A DNA stretch of 64,000 nucleotides. It comes from Diaporthe sp. PMI_573 (Eukaryota; Ascomycota; Sordariomycetes; Diaporthales; Diaporthaceae). The stretch spans positions 310,001 through 374,000 of the forward strand of contig JAJTUP010000033.1 of NCBI GenBank assembly GCA_021399435.1. Direction: 5' to 3'. Of the stretch, positions 1-12,115 are shown piece by piece. The notes below the pieces were generated by a model. It did no database searches and had not been told where the DNA came from. It saw only the letters and a list, made by a program, of their open reading frames with translations. The position numbers and the translations under genes are program-made. Position 1 is the stretch's first letter. The number at the start of each line of letters is the position of its first letter.

Positions 1-1550
1 TCCTCCATGGTCTGGGACGGGCTCACAATAGGCACAAGAGGTCTCAGATGCTTCTTCCCCAAGGCAACAAGACATGGTGCTGTCAAGTGAAAAGAAACAG
101 AATCTGAATGTATTGCTAGGAAGAATACCCCTTTTGATGTATATAGAAGACTTCTTCATGACTGTGAGACAGAATCAAAGACGCATGCGCATGGTAAACG
201 GGGACAACCAGATCGGCTTCCCTGCGACCCTTGAACAGCAGAGACAAGGTCAGCAGTACCTTGGTCCCAAAGGATGAATAAAACACATGATCTGGAATTT
301 ACTTGTTTTCATGGGCCAGCCTACCCCCATCCCCCAAGGCCCAACAGTAGTCGCGGTCCCAACCGAAACGGCAAGCAAGCGGCACCGTGGTGGACGTGAC
401 ACAAAACAAGCGTGGGGGGAATACCCCAAGCTCCGAGCCTCCAACAACGTGCCCGCGCGCCGACGTGGGGGGTCCAGCCCAACTGACAACAGCCTCCCCT
501 GCCAGGGCTCCGGTCCAGAAGGGTGTCAAGCACCCATCCGTCACCCCCCATTGATCATCCACGTGCCATCCACAACACCCATGCCCAGCACCCCCCCTGC
601 GCCGAATGCAACCTCCCGCGATCCCAGGACCAGTGGGAAGCTTTTTAAGGTTTCGCTTTCCTGGGTAGCGCAATCCTTCGACGACGCCATGCCGAAGCAA
701 CCCACCTCAACGACAGACACAAAACGGGGGGCCGCCCTGAAGCCGTACCTACATTCACTAGGCGTTGAGAAGACCACCAGCCCGTCAATGACACTAACAT
801 CTAGTGGTGGCGCGAGAAACCCCTCTCGTCCCCCCATGGGACTTGTTGACCGACGGGAATGCGGGGGCCACACCTGAGCTCACCTACCCTGGCCGGCTCT
901 CGTCAATATCCACCGAGGTGTGCCTGGTTCGCGTCACATGCACTGTACGTAGCAACCAGCAGCCAACAACCACACTTCTCCGCCCCAGGGCATCCCATGA
1001 TGAGACCAGCGAGCGGGCTATGAGTGCTATCATCACTCGTCGTCATAGTACTACACCCGATCGAAGGACAGCCTGTGAACCGGAAAGACAAGTCTTTGAG
1101 ATACACATGATGCTGGGACACAAGGTTGAATGAAGATGGTTTGACGGGTATGTGCTCTTATACAGGGTCCACGCTGTGTCTCCCGCCCTTTCACTCACCC
1201 GCTTGCGTTCGTACTGTTCACACTGATACAAAGTGGCACCATTCCACTAACATTGCCTAATTCCCCCAATAATGCCATTGCCTGTGAAGGCGTGCCGAGT
1301 CTAGTAACCCCGGGGAATATGATGCCAGACCTACTCCAAGTCTTGCCGTTGTTGGAGTAGCATATATGTACAACAAGCCTCTGCGCAAATAAATCGCAGT
1401 GCAACTCGCCACGATTGGTAAGAACTTGATGCTTCAGCAGTGTGAACAAACGCCCAACGTCAATGCAATCCGGTCAGAGATCAGTCCAGATTAGTCTCCG
1501 AGTGCGCCTTGTAGTCGGTTGCTGTGTTCGTGTTCGGCGCCGCGTCGAAA
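1..1550. other. Left-edge region without a recognisable gene
   Basis: This is the 3' flank of the AreA GATA-like gene, whose stop codon lies at 1551. Open frames of up to about 196 codons exist on both strands around 287-877. Their translations are proline- and arginine-rich, resemble no known family, and overlap equally long frames on the opposite strand. I see no domain, splice pattern or repeat array here. Confidence 0.5.
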
Positions 1551-3278
1551 TCAATGACCTCGTCCGGGCCTATTTTTGCTCTTTTGAGTGCTATCGCCTG
1601 CGCGTGCTCTTTCGCGCTCCAGCACAAGCGTCAACTGCGACTTGGATCGCCCCAGTGGCGGTGGGGGGTTTGGGCTAGGCTGCGTCGGTGTCAATCGCGA
1701 GTCGAGGACAGATGCTGCTCGAATGTCCGGTTGGCCTGCCCCGAGGGGCGGTAAGTCATCCTGTGAAGGGCGCGCCTTGGGGGGTTCAAAGTCGAAACCC
1801 CCAGAAACGGCGATGTTTGACAGTCCCACGACGCTCGCGGATTTGAGGCCACCAGAGCTCATCCGCTTCGATTCGTTATTTGACCTCGATCGAGCCATCT
1901 TTGGTGCAGCACTGGAGCTGGTCGTGCCACCCTGTTCTTTGTGGTCCCGCGATTGTCCCTCTTCTGCGCTCCTCCTTCGGCTTGGTTCTATCGTGCCTCC
2001 TGGGTTGGCAGCGCTCGTGGTAGGTTGCATGGACTGCGGTACCGATCGTGGTGGTGATTTTTGCATGCATGTTGACCCATCGTAATCGTGCAACTGGGTG
2101 CTCTTTTGTGGGGGGCCCCTTCTGCCCGAAGCCAAAGCGTCCATTTCTAGACGCTTTCCGAGCACTTTCGCATTGGGCCCTTCTCCCGAGCTTCCCTGCG
2201 ACCGAGGCAGGTGTGGCTGACAGCTGGTTCCCCTAGAAACTGGCGACGACGTGTTCGTTGAGGCTGCTTTACGTAACCCGTCTGGCGCGTAGGCATCCTG
2301 GCTACTCGCTGATGTGGACTCTCTCCCTGAACTAGGAACCTGGGAATGCTTCCCAGATGCTCTGGAGCGAGATACTGGCTCCCCCGTACGTGACGGCAGA
2401 CCTGAACCGTTCTGTCGTTTTGTGGGGCTGGAATCCTTGCTACTTAGGTTGGACGCCTGCTGGCTAGAACCATTCCTCGGCGAAGAAGCTACATCCCGAG
2501 GACTAGGGTCAGAGGCAGTCGCAGAGCCGGTCGATGACTGCGAGCTCTGTCTCCTTGGCAAAACTGGGCGTCTCTTTGACGCAGCAGACGACGCCACGAA
2601 TTTTTTGGGCGCGGGCTTCCTATCGACCTTTGCCGGTGAGACGGAGCTAGACGATGCACGACTATCGGGTTTCTTCTTGGTGGTGGAAGTGCCAACGCCG
2701 TCTTCTCCGTCCTGTTGCGAGGTTCCGTCCTCCGACTCTGGAATGTCAACGAATCGGGCAGTTGGCCTCGGGCCAGAATTTGAAGGCCCTCTAGGCTTCT
2801 TCAAAATTGTGTGAGCTGGCGGAGGTCTTGACGAGGACGGAGTCAATTCGCAGACTGCCCGTTTTCTGATGCTCGATTGTGTCTCGGGTGTCTGGCTGCC
2901 CATGTCATGGACTTGCGGTTGTGCCGAATCAGACTCATGCATACTTCGTGTGGGCTTGGGAGGTGGTTCCCAACGGTTTGGAGGCCCCCTGAGCGGAACA
3001 AAGGTTGGCCCCGAAGCTATCTGCTCCCATAGACGTGCGAGAGTCTTGCCACTTAAGTTTCGCCTGTTACTTCCCCAAACATGCCACCAAAAGTTCTCGA
3101 GGCGACAGGCAGTAGGATCGTGCAGACTTTTGTGCGTCCTAGTGTATGTTTTCCAGTGTCGATGGATGTCCTCAAGTGGTACGACTGGTAATTTCGCGAC
3201 CTCGCCGTAGATAGTAGGTGAGTCGAAGACAATGCCCTTGGGCAGCAGCTGCTCGAGAGCCTCGATAATGGCCTCCAT
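1551..3278 (-). CDS. AreA GATA-like (DUF1752) domain protein
   Basis: This is a single-exon frame of 575 residues starting at an ATG. Residues about 25-90 (YTRTHKSL, then RLENFWWHVWG, then LARLWEQI) match the short N-terminal domain that fungal AreA nitrogen regulators share with several other proteins (Pfam GATA_AreA/DUF1752). The remainder is low complexity, rich in Ser, Pro, Lys and Arg, and predicted disordered. There is no Cys4 GATA zinc finger, so this is not AreA itself. Such proteins are usually nuclear or signalling factors of unknown biochemical role, and a regulatory function is inference. The upstream side is unusually long and gene-free. The domain call is fairly secure; the function is not known. 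Confidence 0.8.
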   Translation of the reverse strand: MEAIIEALEQLLPKGIVFDSPTIYGEVAKLPVVPLEDIHRHWKTYTRTHKSLHDPTACRLENFWWHVWGSNRRNLSGKTLARLWEQIASGPTFVPLRGPPNRWEPPPKPTRSMHESDSAQPQVHDMGSQTPETQSSIRKRAVCELTPSSSRPPPAHTILKKPRGPSNSGPRPTARFVDIPESEDGTSQQDGEDGVGTSTTKKKPDSRASSSSVSPAKVDRKPAPKKFVASSAASKRRPVLPRRQSSQSSTGSATASDPSPRDVASSPRNGSSQQASNLSSKDSSPTKRQNGSGLPSRTGEPVSRSRASGKHSQVPSSGRESTSASSQDAYAPDGLRKAASTNTSSPVSRGTSCQPHLPRSQGSSGEGPNAKVLGKRLEMDALASGRRGPPQKSTQLHDYDGSTCMQKSPPRSVPQSMQPTTSAANPGGTIEPSRRRSAEEGQSRDHKEQGGTTSSSAAPKMARSRSNNESKRMSSGGLKSASVVGLSNIAVSGGFDFEPPKARPSQDDLPPLGAGQPDIRAASVLDSRLTPTQPSPNPPPPLGRSKSQLTLVLERERARAGDSTQKSKNRPGRGH

Positions 3279-4427
3279 GTCAAGGGGACCTTGCCGTGCG
3301 ATGAGACACTAAGTGACCAGGAAATTCATCGAAGACGGTTTGAAGGCGCCTGGTTAGCTCGGCATGATTCGGGAGATACAACCGCGACTGCAATTTCGGG
3401 GGGGGGGGGCGGCCCGCCGGCTGAGGACTGCGCAGGACAATAGAAGCCTGTCAACAGAGCAAGATTAAATAGTGGTGATAGGCGACCAAATCTCTGATGC
3501 TATCGCAAATCGACCAAAGGGTACATAGCAGCCTCTGTCCGTCGAATCGGCCAAGCGTGTGGCTTAAAAAAAAGAATTGGCCTCTGCGTGGGTGCAAAGT
3601 CAACGCCTGAACAAAGATTTCGATATCGGATAGTTGCTCGAGACGCTGCCTCGAAAGTGATGGTAGTGTGGTGTCGCAAACATGCCTCTTACCGCAGGTT
3701 GACGCAGAATGTCGACTTTTGAGCGTGGGCGGAGAGGCACTGGTTTTCTTGGATTCGATTGCCCAAGACGAACGAGGTGCGAAGTGTTGGCACCTGTGTT
3801 ATTGCTGGATCGAGGTGCGGTTATGCGACAGGGCCAGTCAGGGGCCAGTGGCCAAGGTGATGTGACTTGGTCACTGCATCCACACCGCCAAAGCAAATGA
3901 GGCGCCAGAAAATGCAACGAGACTTATTTTTTTGTGGGAACCGAATTCTGAGCAAAGACTGAGGGAAGATAGCAGAGGTCAGTATGGATGTACCGACAGG
4001 ATGGCACTAAAGAGACGGAGAAGTGTCTGTCTTGATGGGTCAGTCCGGATAGGGGACGGGGCGGCCATGATGCGGTGAGTTTGAGGACGAGCAGCAGCGG
4101 CCAGGAGTACGTATTGCGCAAGATTGGGACTGGGCAATCCAGTGATAGCGTGATCAGGACATACATTACGAGGCTTGCAGGTATGAGCCGCGGGTGTTAA
4201 TGGTTTGGAAATAAGGAGGGCTGTTGCGAGAGGGACGGCCTCCGCTGGTCAAGCACACGGTACTATGTAGCAGGAAATCCTGGGCAAACAGGCATTGCCT
4301 AGCCGGTCCGCGGGTATGGCTCGTTCTCATCAAAGAGGGAGAGGCGAGGACAGCTGGGACGGGAAGACTGGAAGGGACAGAATCCGGGAACGGGGCCCAT
4401 GCCTTGAAGTCATGATTAGCGAGAGGA

Positions 4428-4460
4428 TGGAGGAGAGGAGGAGGAGGAGGAGGAGGAGGT
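4428..4460. repeat. GGA/GAG microsatellite
   Basis: This is an almost pure run of GAG triplets upstream of the AreA GATA-like gene. It is followed about 90 bases later by a CT-rich tract (4548-4586). Both read as purine/pyrimidine asymmetric DNA typical of fungal promoters. Confidence 0.85.
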
Positions 4461-4673
4461 GAGACGAAGAGAGGGAAGAAAAGAGAACGAGGCCCAAGAC
4501 AAGTTTTTGGTGGACTGAGAGGGCGTCAAGAAAACATTACCAACGCCCTACTCTCTCTCTCACTCTCTCTTCTTCTCTCACTCGAAGGAAGGGACCCGAG
4601 CCGGGCTTGACGACGGACGGGGAGCAGGCAGGGGCAGGGCAGACAGAGACATGGTCTAGGCACAGGGAAGAGG

Positions 4674-4683
4674 TACCTAGGTA
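4674..4683. promoter_or_regulatory. TACCTAGGTA palindrome
   Basis: This is a perfect 10-bp palindrome in intergenic DNA, one of several copies of the same core in this window (also at 32400-32413, 44534-44545 and 57424-57433). Its function is unknown. A binding site for a dimeric regulator is one possibility. Confidence 0.45.
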
Positions 4684-6356
4684 GAGAGCGGAGGGGGCGG
4701 AGAAGCCTGGTGCCTGCCTACCTTTGGGTAAGACCAGTCAGTCATACAGCGGATTTTGGATTTGGAAAACTCGACCGCACAAGACAAAGTCCAGGGCAGT
4801 CCAGATCAAGACGGCCAGAAGTCGGGTTTTCTCGCGAGTGGGCAAAGTGGGCCGCTAACGGCCAAGACTCGTTGAGCGGCGAGGGAGTGACAGGGGCACA
4901 GGCAGAGGAGAGAGACGCAGACGCAGAAGTAGACGCAGACGCAGGGGCGCAAGTGAGGCAAAGCAGAGCCCCAAGGTCCACCTTTTTGGGGAGCCAGCAC
5001 AGAAGCACCAGCACGGCGCAACCAAACAGCCCGGACGGCCTGTCCTGGACCTGGCTGTTGTGAGGCCACTGAGCCTGCCATTAGCAGCAGTGGAGATGGA
5101 GAAGGAGAAGGCGAGAGTGTGACTTGAGGGCGAGACCGACATTGCCCTCGGGATACCTACCTGGGCAGAGAGGGTACCGTTCGCGGCGGCCAGAGGTATC
5201 CCTAGCAGGCCGATACATCCTGACGGGTCGACAGGCAACGCCGAAGAGCAGGTGCCAGCCCGAAAGAGGTACATGGCGAGGGACCTGGGGGACTAAGGAA
5301 CCTAGGGGTCAAGGGGGTTCCTTCCTGCCCACCTGGGCACTGCTGGGACGGGACCAGGGGCCGCCCTTGTTCGACCGGCATTCACGAATCTTCACCCACT
5401 CTGCAGTGCCGTCCGTAGCGTGCGTGCTGTTGGCACGGCGACTAAACAACTGTGGTATGCAGGTATGCATATCTCTTGTCCGTTTGGACCCAAACCCCAC
5501 AGGCCCGACATGACCGCGCCTAAGTGCCCACTGCTCACTGCCCACTGCTCACGGTGATCATGTGCTGGCTGCTGCGAGCATGGGCAGGGGCCGAGGCAGG
5601 ATGAACCATGGTGCGGGAAGGAGTGGCCATACTCGAGGCAACTCGGGCAAGGTGAGATGGGTGCGAAGTTGCAAGATTTGTAAGGTTGGATGGACGACTG
5701 ACCACTTGTGTACACTGGCCCACGGCGCCATGTGCTTTCGATGTGCGGCGCGCAGCATATTCGAGGTCATGGTTCTATGTTCTATTTGAAGAAATCTCCG
5801 TTGTTTCGTCCCGTCTCCGTGGGCCCTGATCAGACACTGGCACCCCGAAGCGCACAGATCAATGCACCGGATGTTTTGCCGTGCCAACCGCGCAGAGTCT
5901 AATGCCATTTCCTTTTGACAACGCCGATCCAAGCCAAGCAAGCGACGTGTGTGTGTGTGCGGTGTGTGTTCTCATGAATCACGGGCGGCGGCAACGGCAA
6001 CGGCCACGGCCACGGCCACGGCAGCAGCGAAGTATGCGAGACTACACAGGTCCACGGTATACGTGTATAACACGAGGTTTGAGTCAGCGGCGACGAATCG
6101 TACCTCCCCTCCTCAGGCCATCTGCAGAGTCTACCACAGTAGCACGGAACCGTGCTGTGTCTAAATCGACAGTCATGCATGCTCGTCACGGTCTCCTGAC
6201 CTCGTCGTGCAGCAAGAAGCAGTTGCGAGGCGATGCAATCTGGACAAAGGTACCTCGGTTACCCCTGCGGCACGGCGCACTACGTACAGTACCACACCCA
6301 TTCAGGTACCACAAACCCCAGATGGCTGACACATGGTGCTTGGTCAAGAGGGACCG

Positions 6357-6382
6357 CGAGGCGAGGCGAGGCGAGGCGAGGC
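6357..6382. repeat. GGCGA pentanucleotide repeat
   Basis: About five tandem GGCGA units lie in the long gene-free stretch. No coding context is seen. Confidence 0.8.
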
Positions 6383-8639
6383 ACCGAGCATCAGGATGAG
6401 CTGGCACGCCGCATGGCAGCTGGAAGGCCGCAGCACCCAATGACCAGCAGCCCTCTGTCGTCGGGTCCCATTGGCGGGGTCGGACCCCTGGTACCTCATC
6501 ACCCCGGCTGACGCTGCTTGAACTGAAAGGACACGGCAGCAAGAGCAGAGTTCCCCAGCTCCCAGCTCCCAGCTCCCGGCTCCCGGCACTCCGTTCGCCG
6601 TCTGCCCGCCGCCCACGTCGTCACCGACGTCTACCGTGTCATAGCACTTACTCGCATGGTGGGTGCAACCCGTACTACACAGTACCCTTCGAGTCACCGT
6701 CCACCGAGATCACAAGCTGTGCCCTACAGACTTGGTGCGGATCTTGCACCTGCAGCAGCCAATGCACTCACTATCACTGCCGCGGAGGCGGACGAGGATG
6801 AGCATGATGATTACAGTGTTATCCGAGCCCTCGTGACCGCTTCTGGTCCATGCACCCCTGCGCTGTGCTTGCCCTGGGCTGCTGGATCGAGGACGTGAGG
6901 CCATGCATACCATCTGCTAATTGCGGTTCAGCTTTGAAGAGCACCCTCTTCCATTCGAGAGGCCGAGCATTTCCGAACCCCTACGGCCCCTCGAGCAGCC
7001 TGCTTATACTGTTAGCCCGCTTCCTGCAAGCAATGTCCGTACCCCATGTGCCCATGTCCATGCCATGTGCAGCAGGCAGCCTGGAGCCGTTGCCGCCCGC
7101 CCCCACGTCTCGGCACGAACACGCGCGCACAGTTGTTCTAGAATTCCCAATGTACGGAGTAACTTGCCGATAGACAGGTGGATCATTGATGAGGCCCCGA
7201 CCTACTACACGATCACCCGCTCTCAACGCCTCGGCATCTGTATCCTTCCAGCCAGCCAGCCAGCAAACTTCAGCACGGAGCCAAGACTCGTACGACTTTC
7301 TGTCCACCTGACCAGGCTGGCCAACCAACGAGGTCCTGCGGTTGAGACAGCCTCGTGCACAAGCTCAACTTTGACCAGCGGTCGGCGTGGCGTGGCATTG
7401 TACGGTGCTGGTACTGTCTTGGGAGCATGGCCTTGCCCGCCTTCCTTGGCAGGGGATTGGGCCCTGCTGCGACTGCAACCTGCGCTCTTCTCCATCCATG
7501 ACCTTGCAATGCTTGGCTCGGCGAGTAGCAAACCGATGATCGACGTGCGCAACTCCGCCTCGACTTGCGCTTCCAACGCAGCCTGGCCTCTTAGGTCAGC
7601 TTCCTAGGCAGACCAACTTCAAAGTGGCAAAATGCGCACGCTACGCATGCCCGTCGCAAGGGTTCAGCCCCATGCCATGGACCTTGCAAACTGCGCTCTC
7701 TCTGGCCGAGACACACCCGCCTGCGCAGCGAACGGCTCCTTCTGCTGGACCCTGGCGGCTTGGCCCGTATCTCGTGACGCAGCTGTCTTACTCTCCGCCG
7801 TGCAACATGCAACGAACACCTTTCATATGCCATGATGGTGCCGTCAGCTCCCAAGCCTCCGCTCGCAGATTTGGGTACCCCATGCAATTTCTCGGTCCTG
7901 CGCTGCCGCGGGTCGTCTGATCAAAACTGCGGAGAACAGAGGTCGTGTGACCATAATCTCGGCGCAACATTGCTTCTCTTGTGTTGCTGTGAAAAGTAAA
8001 GCTCTGATTAGACGGGCTTAGAGCTGTTTACCCAAGACCTGCCCTTCCTTCTCGTCAGATCCCTCGAGATGACTAGAGCATTTGTGTATCACAGGCGCTC
8101 GTCTTGGGACCAGTGAACATGAGTCCAGCCTGTCCCGGGCAAAATCTGGGCATGGTCGAGTTCTAAGCCCAGCCCGGTCCATAACACAACTGTGCCTACG
8201 GGCTCCGGCAACCCAGCTGCTGACTTGCTCATTATTGTTCTTCACGGTGCAACACTCTGCGCCCCTCATTCAATAAATGCAGTCAGATTGGAATGGATGC
8301 CTTGCCGATTCAGGCGAAAATGAATCTGCTTCTGTCCGGGTTGCCTTTTCGGCCTAGCCGATCCGCTGCATGCGCAAAAGACCATCGTGCCGTCTCTGCC
8401 AGCCCGGGATATCCAGCGAGGCTACTTGATGCTTACACGTACCGCGGGCTGGAATTGCTGATTTGCACAACCGGCCAGGCCCCGGGCTGTGGCCGCCAAC
8501 TAAGAGTGAAATGATAAATCTTGCTGTCATTTCTCAGCAGGATGCCCTAGGACTCCCCGAGACTGCCGATGTTTCAATGTCGGCGTATTGCATACCTAGG
8601 TGCCGAATATCGTTGGTCCACATTCTCTTTCATATGTGG

Positions 8640-8665
8640 AAAAAAAAAAAAAAAAAAAAAAAAAA
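8640..8665. repeat. Poly-A run (26 A) with purine-rich tail
   Basis: Twenty-six A residues are followed by about 30 bases of A/G. This creates lysine-rich spurious frames on the plus strand. It may be the tail of an old retroposed sequence, but no body of an element is recognisable upstream. Confidence 0.7.
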
Positions 8666-10258
8666 GGAAGAGAAAAAAGAGAAGAAAAAAAAGAGAAACC
8701 GCACTACTGTGCTTGTGTGGGTGGTTCACAGAGCGACATCTGCAGGAACCCACGCGCAGATTGGCGAGAAGGTTCAGTTCCAGTACGGGACTCAAAAGAT
8801 GGTGTCTTCATCTGCGCAAAAAGCTGCAGCAGTGTTATTCCTTCTCCCCATGGATGGTCCCTCCTCCACGACTTCGGAGCTCTGGATGCATTGACCTGGC
8901 CAAACTCATGTTGGGGTTGCAGTCTCGCCTGCATCCCAACAGAACATAAGAAGCCGATGCGTTGTCGATTCAATTCTGCTCCAGGTCTCGTAGCGTCGAT
9001 ACATACCTCGCAGCCGGTCTAGACGCATCGCTTCATATGGCAGCTGGCCACATGAAATATCGGCTGGACCTGTCGTGGGGTATTTTGGCCCCATAGATGG
9101 TTCGGAGGACAGAACACTCCGGGCAAATGTCTCGCCCTGGATGCGCCAGCGCCCTTTGCCACCAAGAGAAGCAGCACGGATGTCGATGTGGCTTGCTCTC
9201 AGTGCAGGTCTGGAACCACCACCACACCGGGAGATATGAGAAGTCAAACGAGCGATCTGAAGAGGCAGAGTAAGAGCCTACTTGGCGCAGGGTGTTCGCC
9301 CACCAGGAGATGACGGGCGGTAGGAGGGTCGGGTCTGGTCCTCGTTGGAGCGCGCGCCGCCACAACGCCTCTCATCGATCGGCCTGGTCCCGCCCGGAGC
9401 AAACAGATATATGCGGGACATCCCTTGCACGGGTTGACTAGCGGCTCTTCCAGTCAGCCAAGACGGACCGAGAAATGAGTTATTCCAAACTTGAATTGCA
9501 TCTTGGGAATGGGGAAAGCAACCCCCTTGGGATGGAAAGGCCTGCGGAGAAGGAAACGGGGCCCACAGATGCTGACAGTCTCGGGTGGCAGGGTGGCAAC
9601 CCCCTTCCCAACTATCCCGAGCAAAGAATGGTTCGGTTCGACGCCGTTGGAGGGCATTGGTGTCTTCCCTCAGGCCGAGCCATGATTATTCTTCAACGGC
9701 CAATATTATGAGTCAGGCCGATCAGCAGCTCAAATCGGTTACGGTCCTGTTCCACTCAGCATCTAGACCGGGACTGTCTGCCGGAATCTCTGCTCCTATC
9801 CCCCAGGCATTTCTCGCCACCTACAAGCGTAGGCCCAAGAGAAGCGGGACTCAGTCCAATTGGGCATAGGTATTGACATATCGATATGCACGGCATGAAT
9901 GACAGGAGGCTACTTCCAGAGCAAGCCGGGGGAGACTTTGGCAGAGCTCAAAGCGGGCGTGGAAATACAGCCTTTCCAGGTGTTGGGATTTGTCTGGAGA
10001 CCTCTTATGCACTGCATGATGCTCCACGATGTCACAACAAATTTTTGGACGTCGAGCCGTAAGGACATCACTGAATTGGACAGTTGTACAGGGCGCAGAG
10101 ACACACACTGCCACCTCGAAAAAAGCGATTACACACTTGGGTTCTTCCGGTCGCCGAACCATCCAGATTTTACCCTCTAAACGCCAAACATCCCAATATC
10201 GATATCCAAGCCACAAAGCTCACTGCCAGAACCGACAAGACGAAGCTTTCCCTATGGA

Positions 10259-12115
10259 TCAGGTCACGGTGTAGCCGCCGTCGACACGAATGTCGGCGCC
10301 GGTGACGTAGCCGGCCGCGTCCGACAACAAGAAGGTCACCGGGCCCATGAGGTCCTCAGGCTGGCCCATCTTGCCCTGGGGGATGAGCGAGATCCACTGC
10401 TTCCGGAGGTCCGGGTTGTCATCGAGGATCTTCTGGGTACTGCCAGGCCAAGCGTATCAGCGAGGTCTGAAAGCGAATGCCGCCAGTGCGGCACGGAACA
10501 TGGGGAGGCAACTTACAGAGCCGTCAACATGTACCCCGGCGAGATGCAGTTGACGCGGATGTTTGCGTGTGCCCACTCGACCGCCAGCGACGCGGCCAAG
10601 TGGCGGACTGCTGCTTTGGCCGAATTGTATGGTCTGTTGAGTGGTGAGCTGTCAGCAATGGTTTCTGGACATTCCCCCCCCCCCCCAAAATAAAAAGCAA
10701 GCCTGAAGAAAGCATCTATTCCTGCCGGAGGTTTTTGTTCTCTTGGCGATGACGACCCCTTGGGATAAAGCGACCGCGGATCAGCCGGGAGCCAGTCGGG
10801 GGCCCGATTTCATGCCTTCCCCAACTATACCTGCAGCACATAGCTGCCCGCAGCAGTCTCCAGGAACGACATGCCATGGCAAACCTTGTGAGCTGATGAT
10901 ACGCAATGCTGCCGAGCCGGACGTGGGACTCCGCCCGCCGCCGCAGACCATTTTGAAAGGCGAGATATCGCCAGAGACGAAAACCAGGGGAGAAATTTGG
11001 AAGAGGCAAGTATCGGTAAGGTATGTGCAAAACGCCGCCAAAACAAAAGGAGAGGGGGGGCTTGAAAACACTCACGCCTGAGGTTGCGGCACGTTGACGA
11101 TTGAACCGCTCATGCTGCCGATGAAGACCATGCTGCCCTTTGCCTTGCGCTCCATGAGGTGGCGGGCGATAGCCGTGGCGAAGAGGTAGGTGCCGTCCAC
11201 GTTGACGGCGAACAGCTTGCGCATGCGCTCGATGGGGTAGTCGGTGGCGTTGTAATTCTCGGTGAAGCCCGCGGACGTGACCAGGTTGTCGATCTTGCCG
11301 TGCTGCGCGAGGATGCCGGCGATGCACGCTGCGACCGAGTCCGGGTCCGACACGTCGGCGTAGTGTGCCGTCACCTTGGGGGACCTTGAGCTGTGGTGTC
11401 AGTCGCGACGGGTCCAGATCGCTGGAGGTCGGTCGGGCTTGAACCGTTTGGAGACTCACTTCTTTGCATTTGGGTTGTCCTTCTTGAACTGATCCATGAG
11501 GGCCTGCGCTTGCACCGCAGCCTCGTCCTCTGCGATTCCGCGACAAGAACCCGTCAGCTCAAAACGTCGACCTCTTACAACCTCCCCGAGTTTGGTCACC
11601 CGCAGGGCGTAGAAGGAAACAAAGAAAGGCGACTTACTGTTCATATCAACAATGGCCAAGTCAGCACCAGAGACCACCATTCCCTGCCCCATGACCAAGC
11701 CCAGGCCCCTGGCGCCGCCGGTGACCACGCCGACGTTGCCCTGCAGCGAGAAGTTCGCCAGGGTCGGGTAGACATGCAGTCCGGCGCGCCCCGCGCCGAC
11801 GATGGGCCCCGAGCTAGGGAGCTCATGGTCCTCCGGGTACTCGACCGTGATGCTGTCGTCGGTGCGGGCGAAGGTGCCCGCGTGTGTGGGCTCGCTCTTG
11901 TCCCGGTTGCTAGCCTGGGGCCTCTGCCGCGACTCCTTGACGTAGGTGCGGGTCTGGTGGTTCTTGGTGGCGAGGAGGGGGCCAGTTGTGGCGGCTGCGG
12001 CCGCGTTTGACCAGTTAGCTGTGGTGGTAGTGACGGTGGTAGCTGGGGCTGCTACTGTTGGCCGGCGGCCGGCGGCCCTCAAGGCTGCGCCTGCAGCTCT
12101 GGAGAATGAGGACAT
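10259..12115 (-). CDS. Short-chain dehydrogenase/reductase, probably mitochondrial (polyol dehydrogenase type)
   Basis: Five exons (12115-11638, 11529-11460, 11390-11076, 10633-10517, 10439-10259) join in phase through GTAAGT or GTGAGT donors and CAG acceptors. They give 386 residues. The Rossmann motif TGGARGLG lies near residue 130, followed by the NAG-like TSAG, the catalytic Ser in IGSMSG, YNSAK (Tyr and Lys of the active site) and the C-terminal RVDGGYTVT typical of the family. The closest named relatives I can suggest are fungal D-arabinitol 2-dehydrogenase, sorbose reductase or L-xylulose reductase enzymes, which use NAD(P)H on sugars and polyols. About 115 residues precede the fold; the first 60 are Ala/Thr/Arg-rich with few acids, which fits a mitochondrial presequence. 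Intron 3 is long (443 bp). The substrate is not determined by the sequence. Confidence 0.88.

Larger units (their letters stand above)
3279..10258. other. Seven-kilobase stretch without a convincing gene
   Basis: The stretch lies between the start of the AreA GATA-like gene and the stop codon of the short-chain dehydrogenase. It holds many simple tracts: G10 near 3400, a GGA run near 4430-4460, a CT-rich run near 4548-4586, a GGCGA run near 6357-6382, a CAGC run near 7250 and A26 at 8640-8665. One TACCTAGGTA palindrome is at 4674-4683. Open frames here (for example 6921-7607, 228 codons) show no domain, no consistent codon preference and no plausible intron chain. The stretch could be a long regulatory region, a non-coding transcript or old repeat debris; the sequence does not decide. 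Confidence 0.5.

Noticed and set aside
287..877. 196-codon plus-strand frame near the left edge
   Set aside because: Composition is proline/arginine-rich without any domain, and comparably long frames overlap it on the opposite strand.
6921..7607. 228-codon plus-strand frame in the long gene-free stretch
   Set aside because: No motif, signal peptide or intron-linked continuation; an overlapping antisense frame is of similar quality.
8463..9022. Lysine-rich frames around the poly-A run
   Set aside because: The lysines come from the A26 and A/G tract; the rest of each frame is unremarkable.
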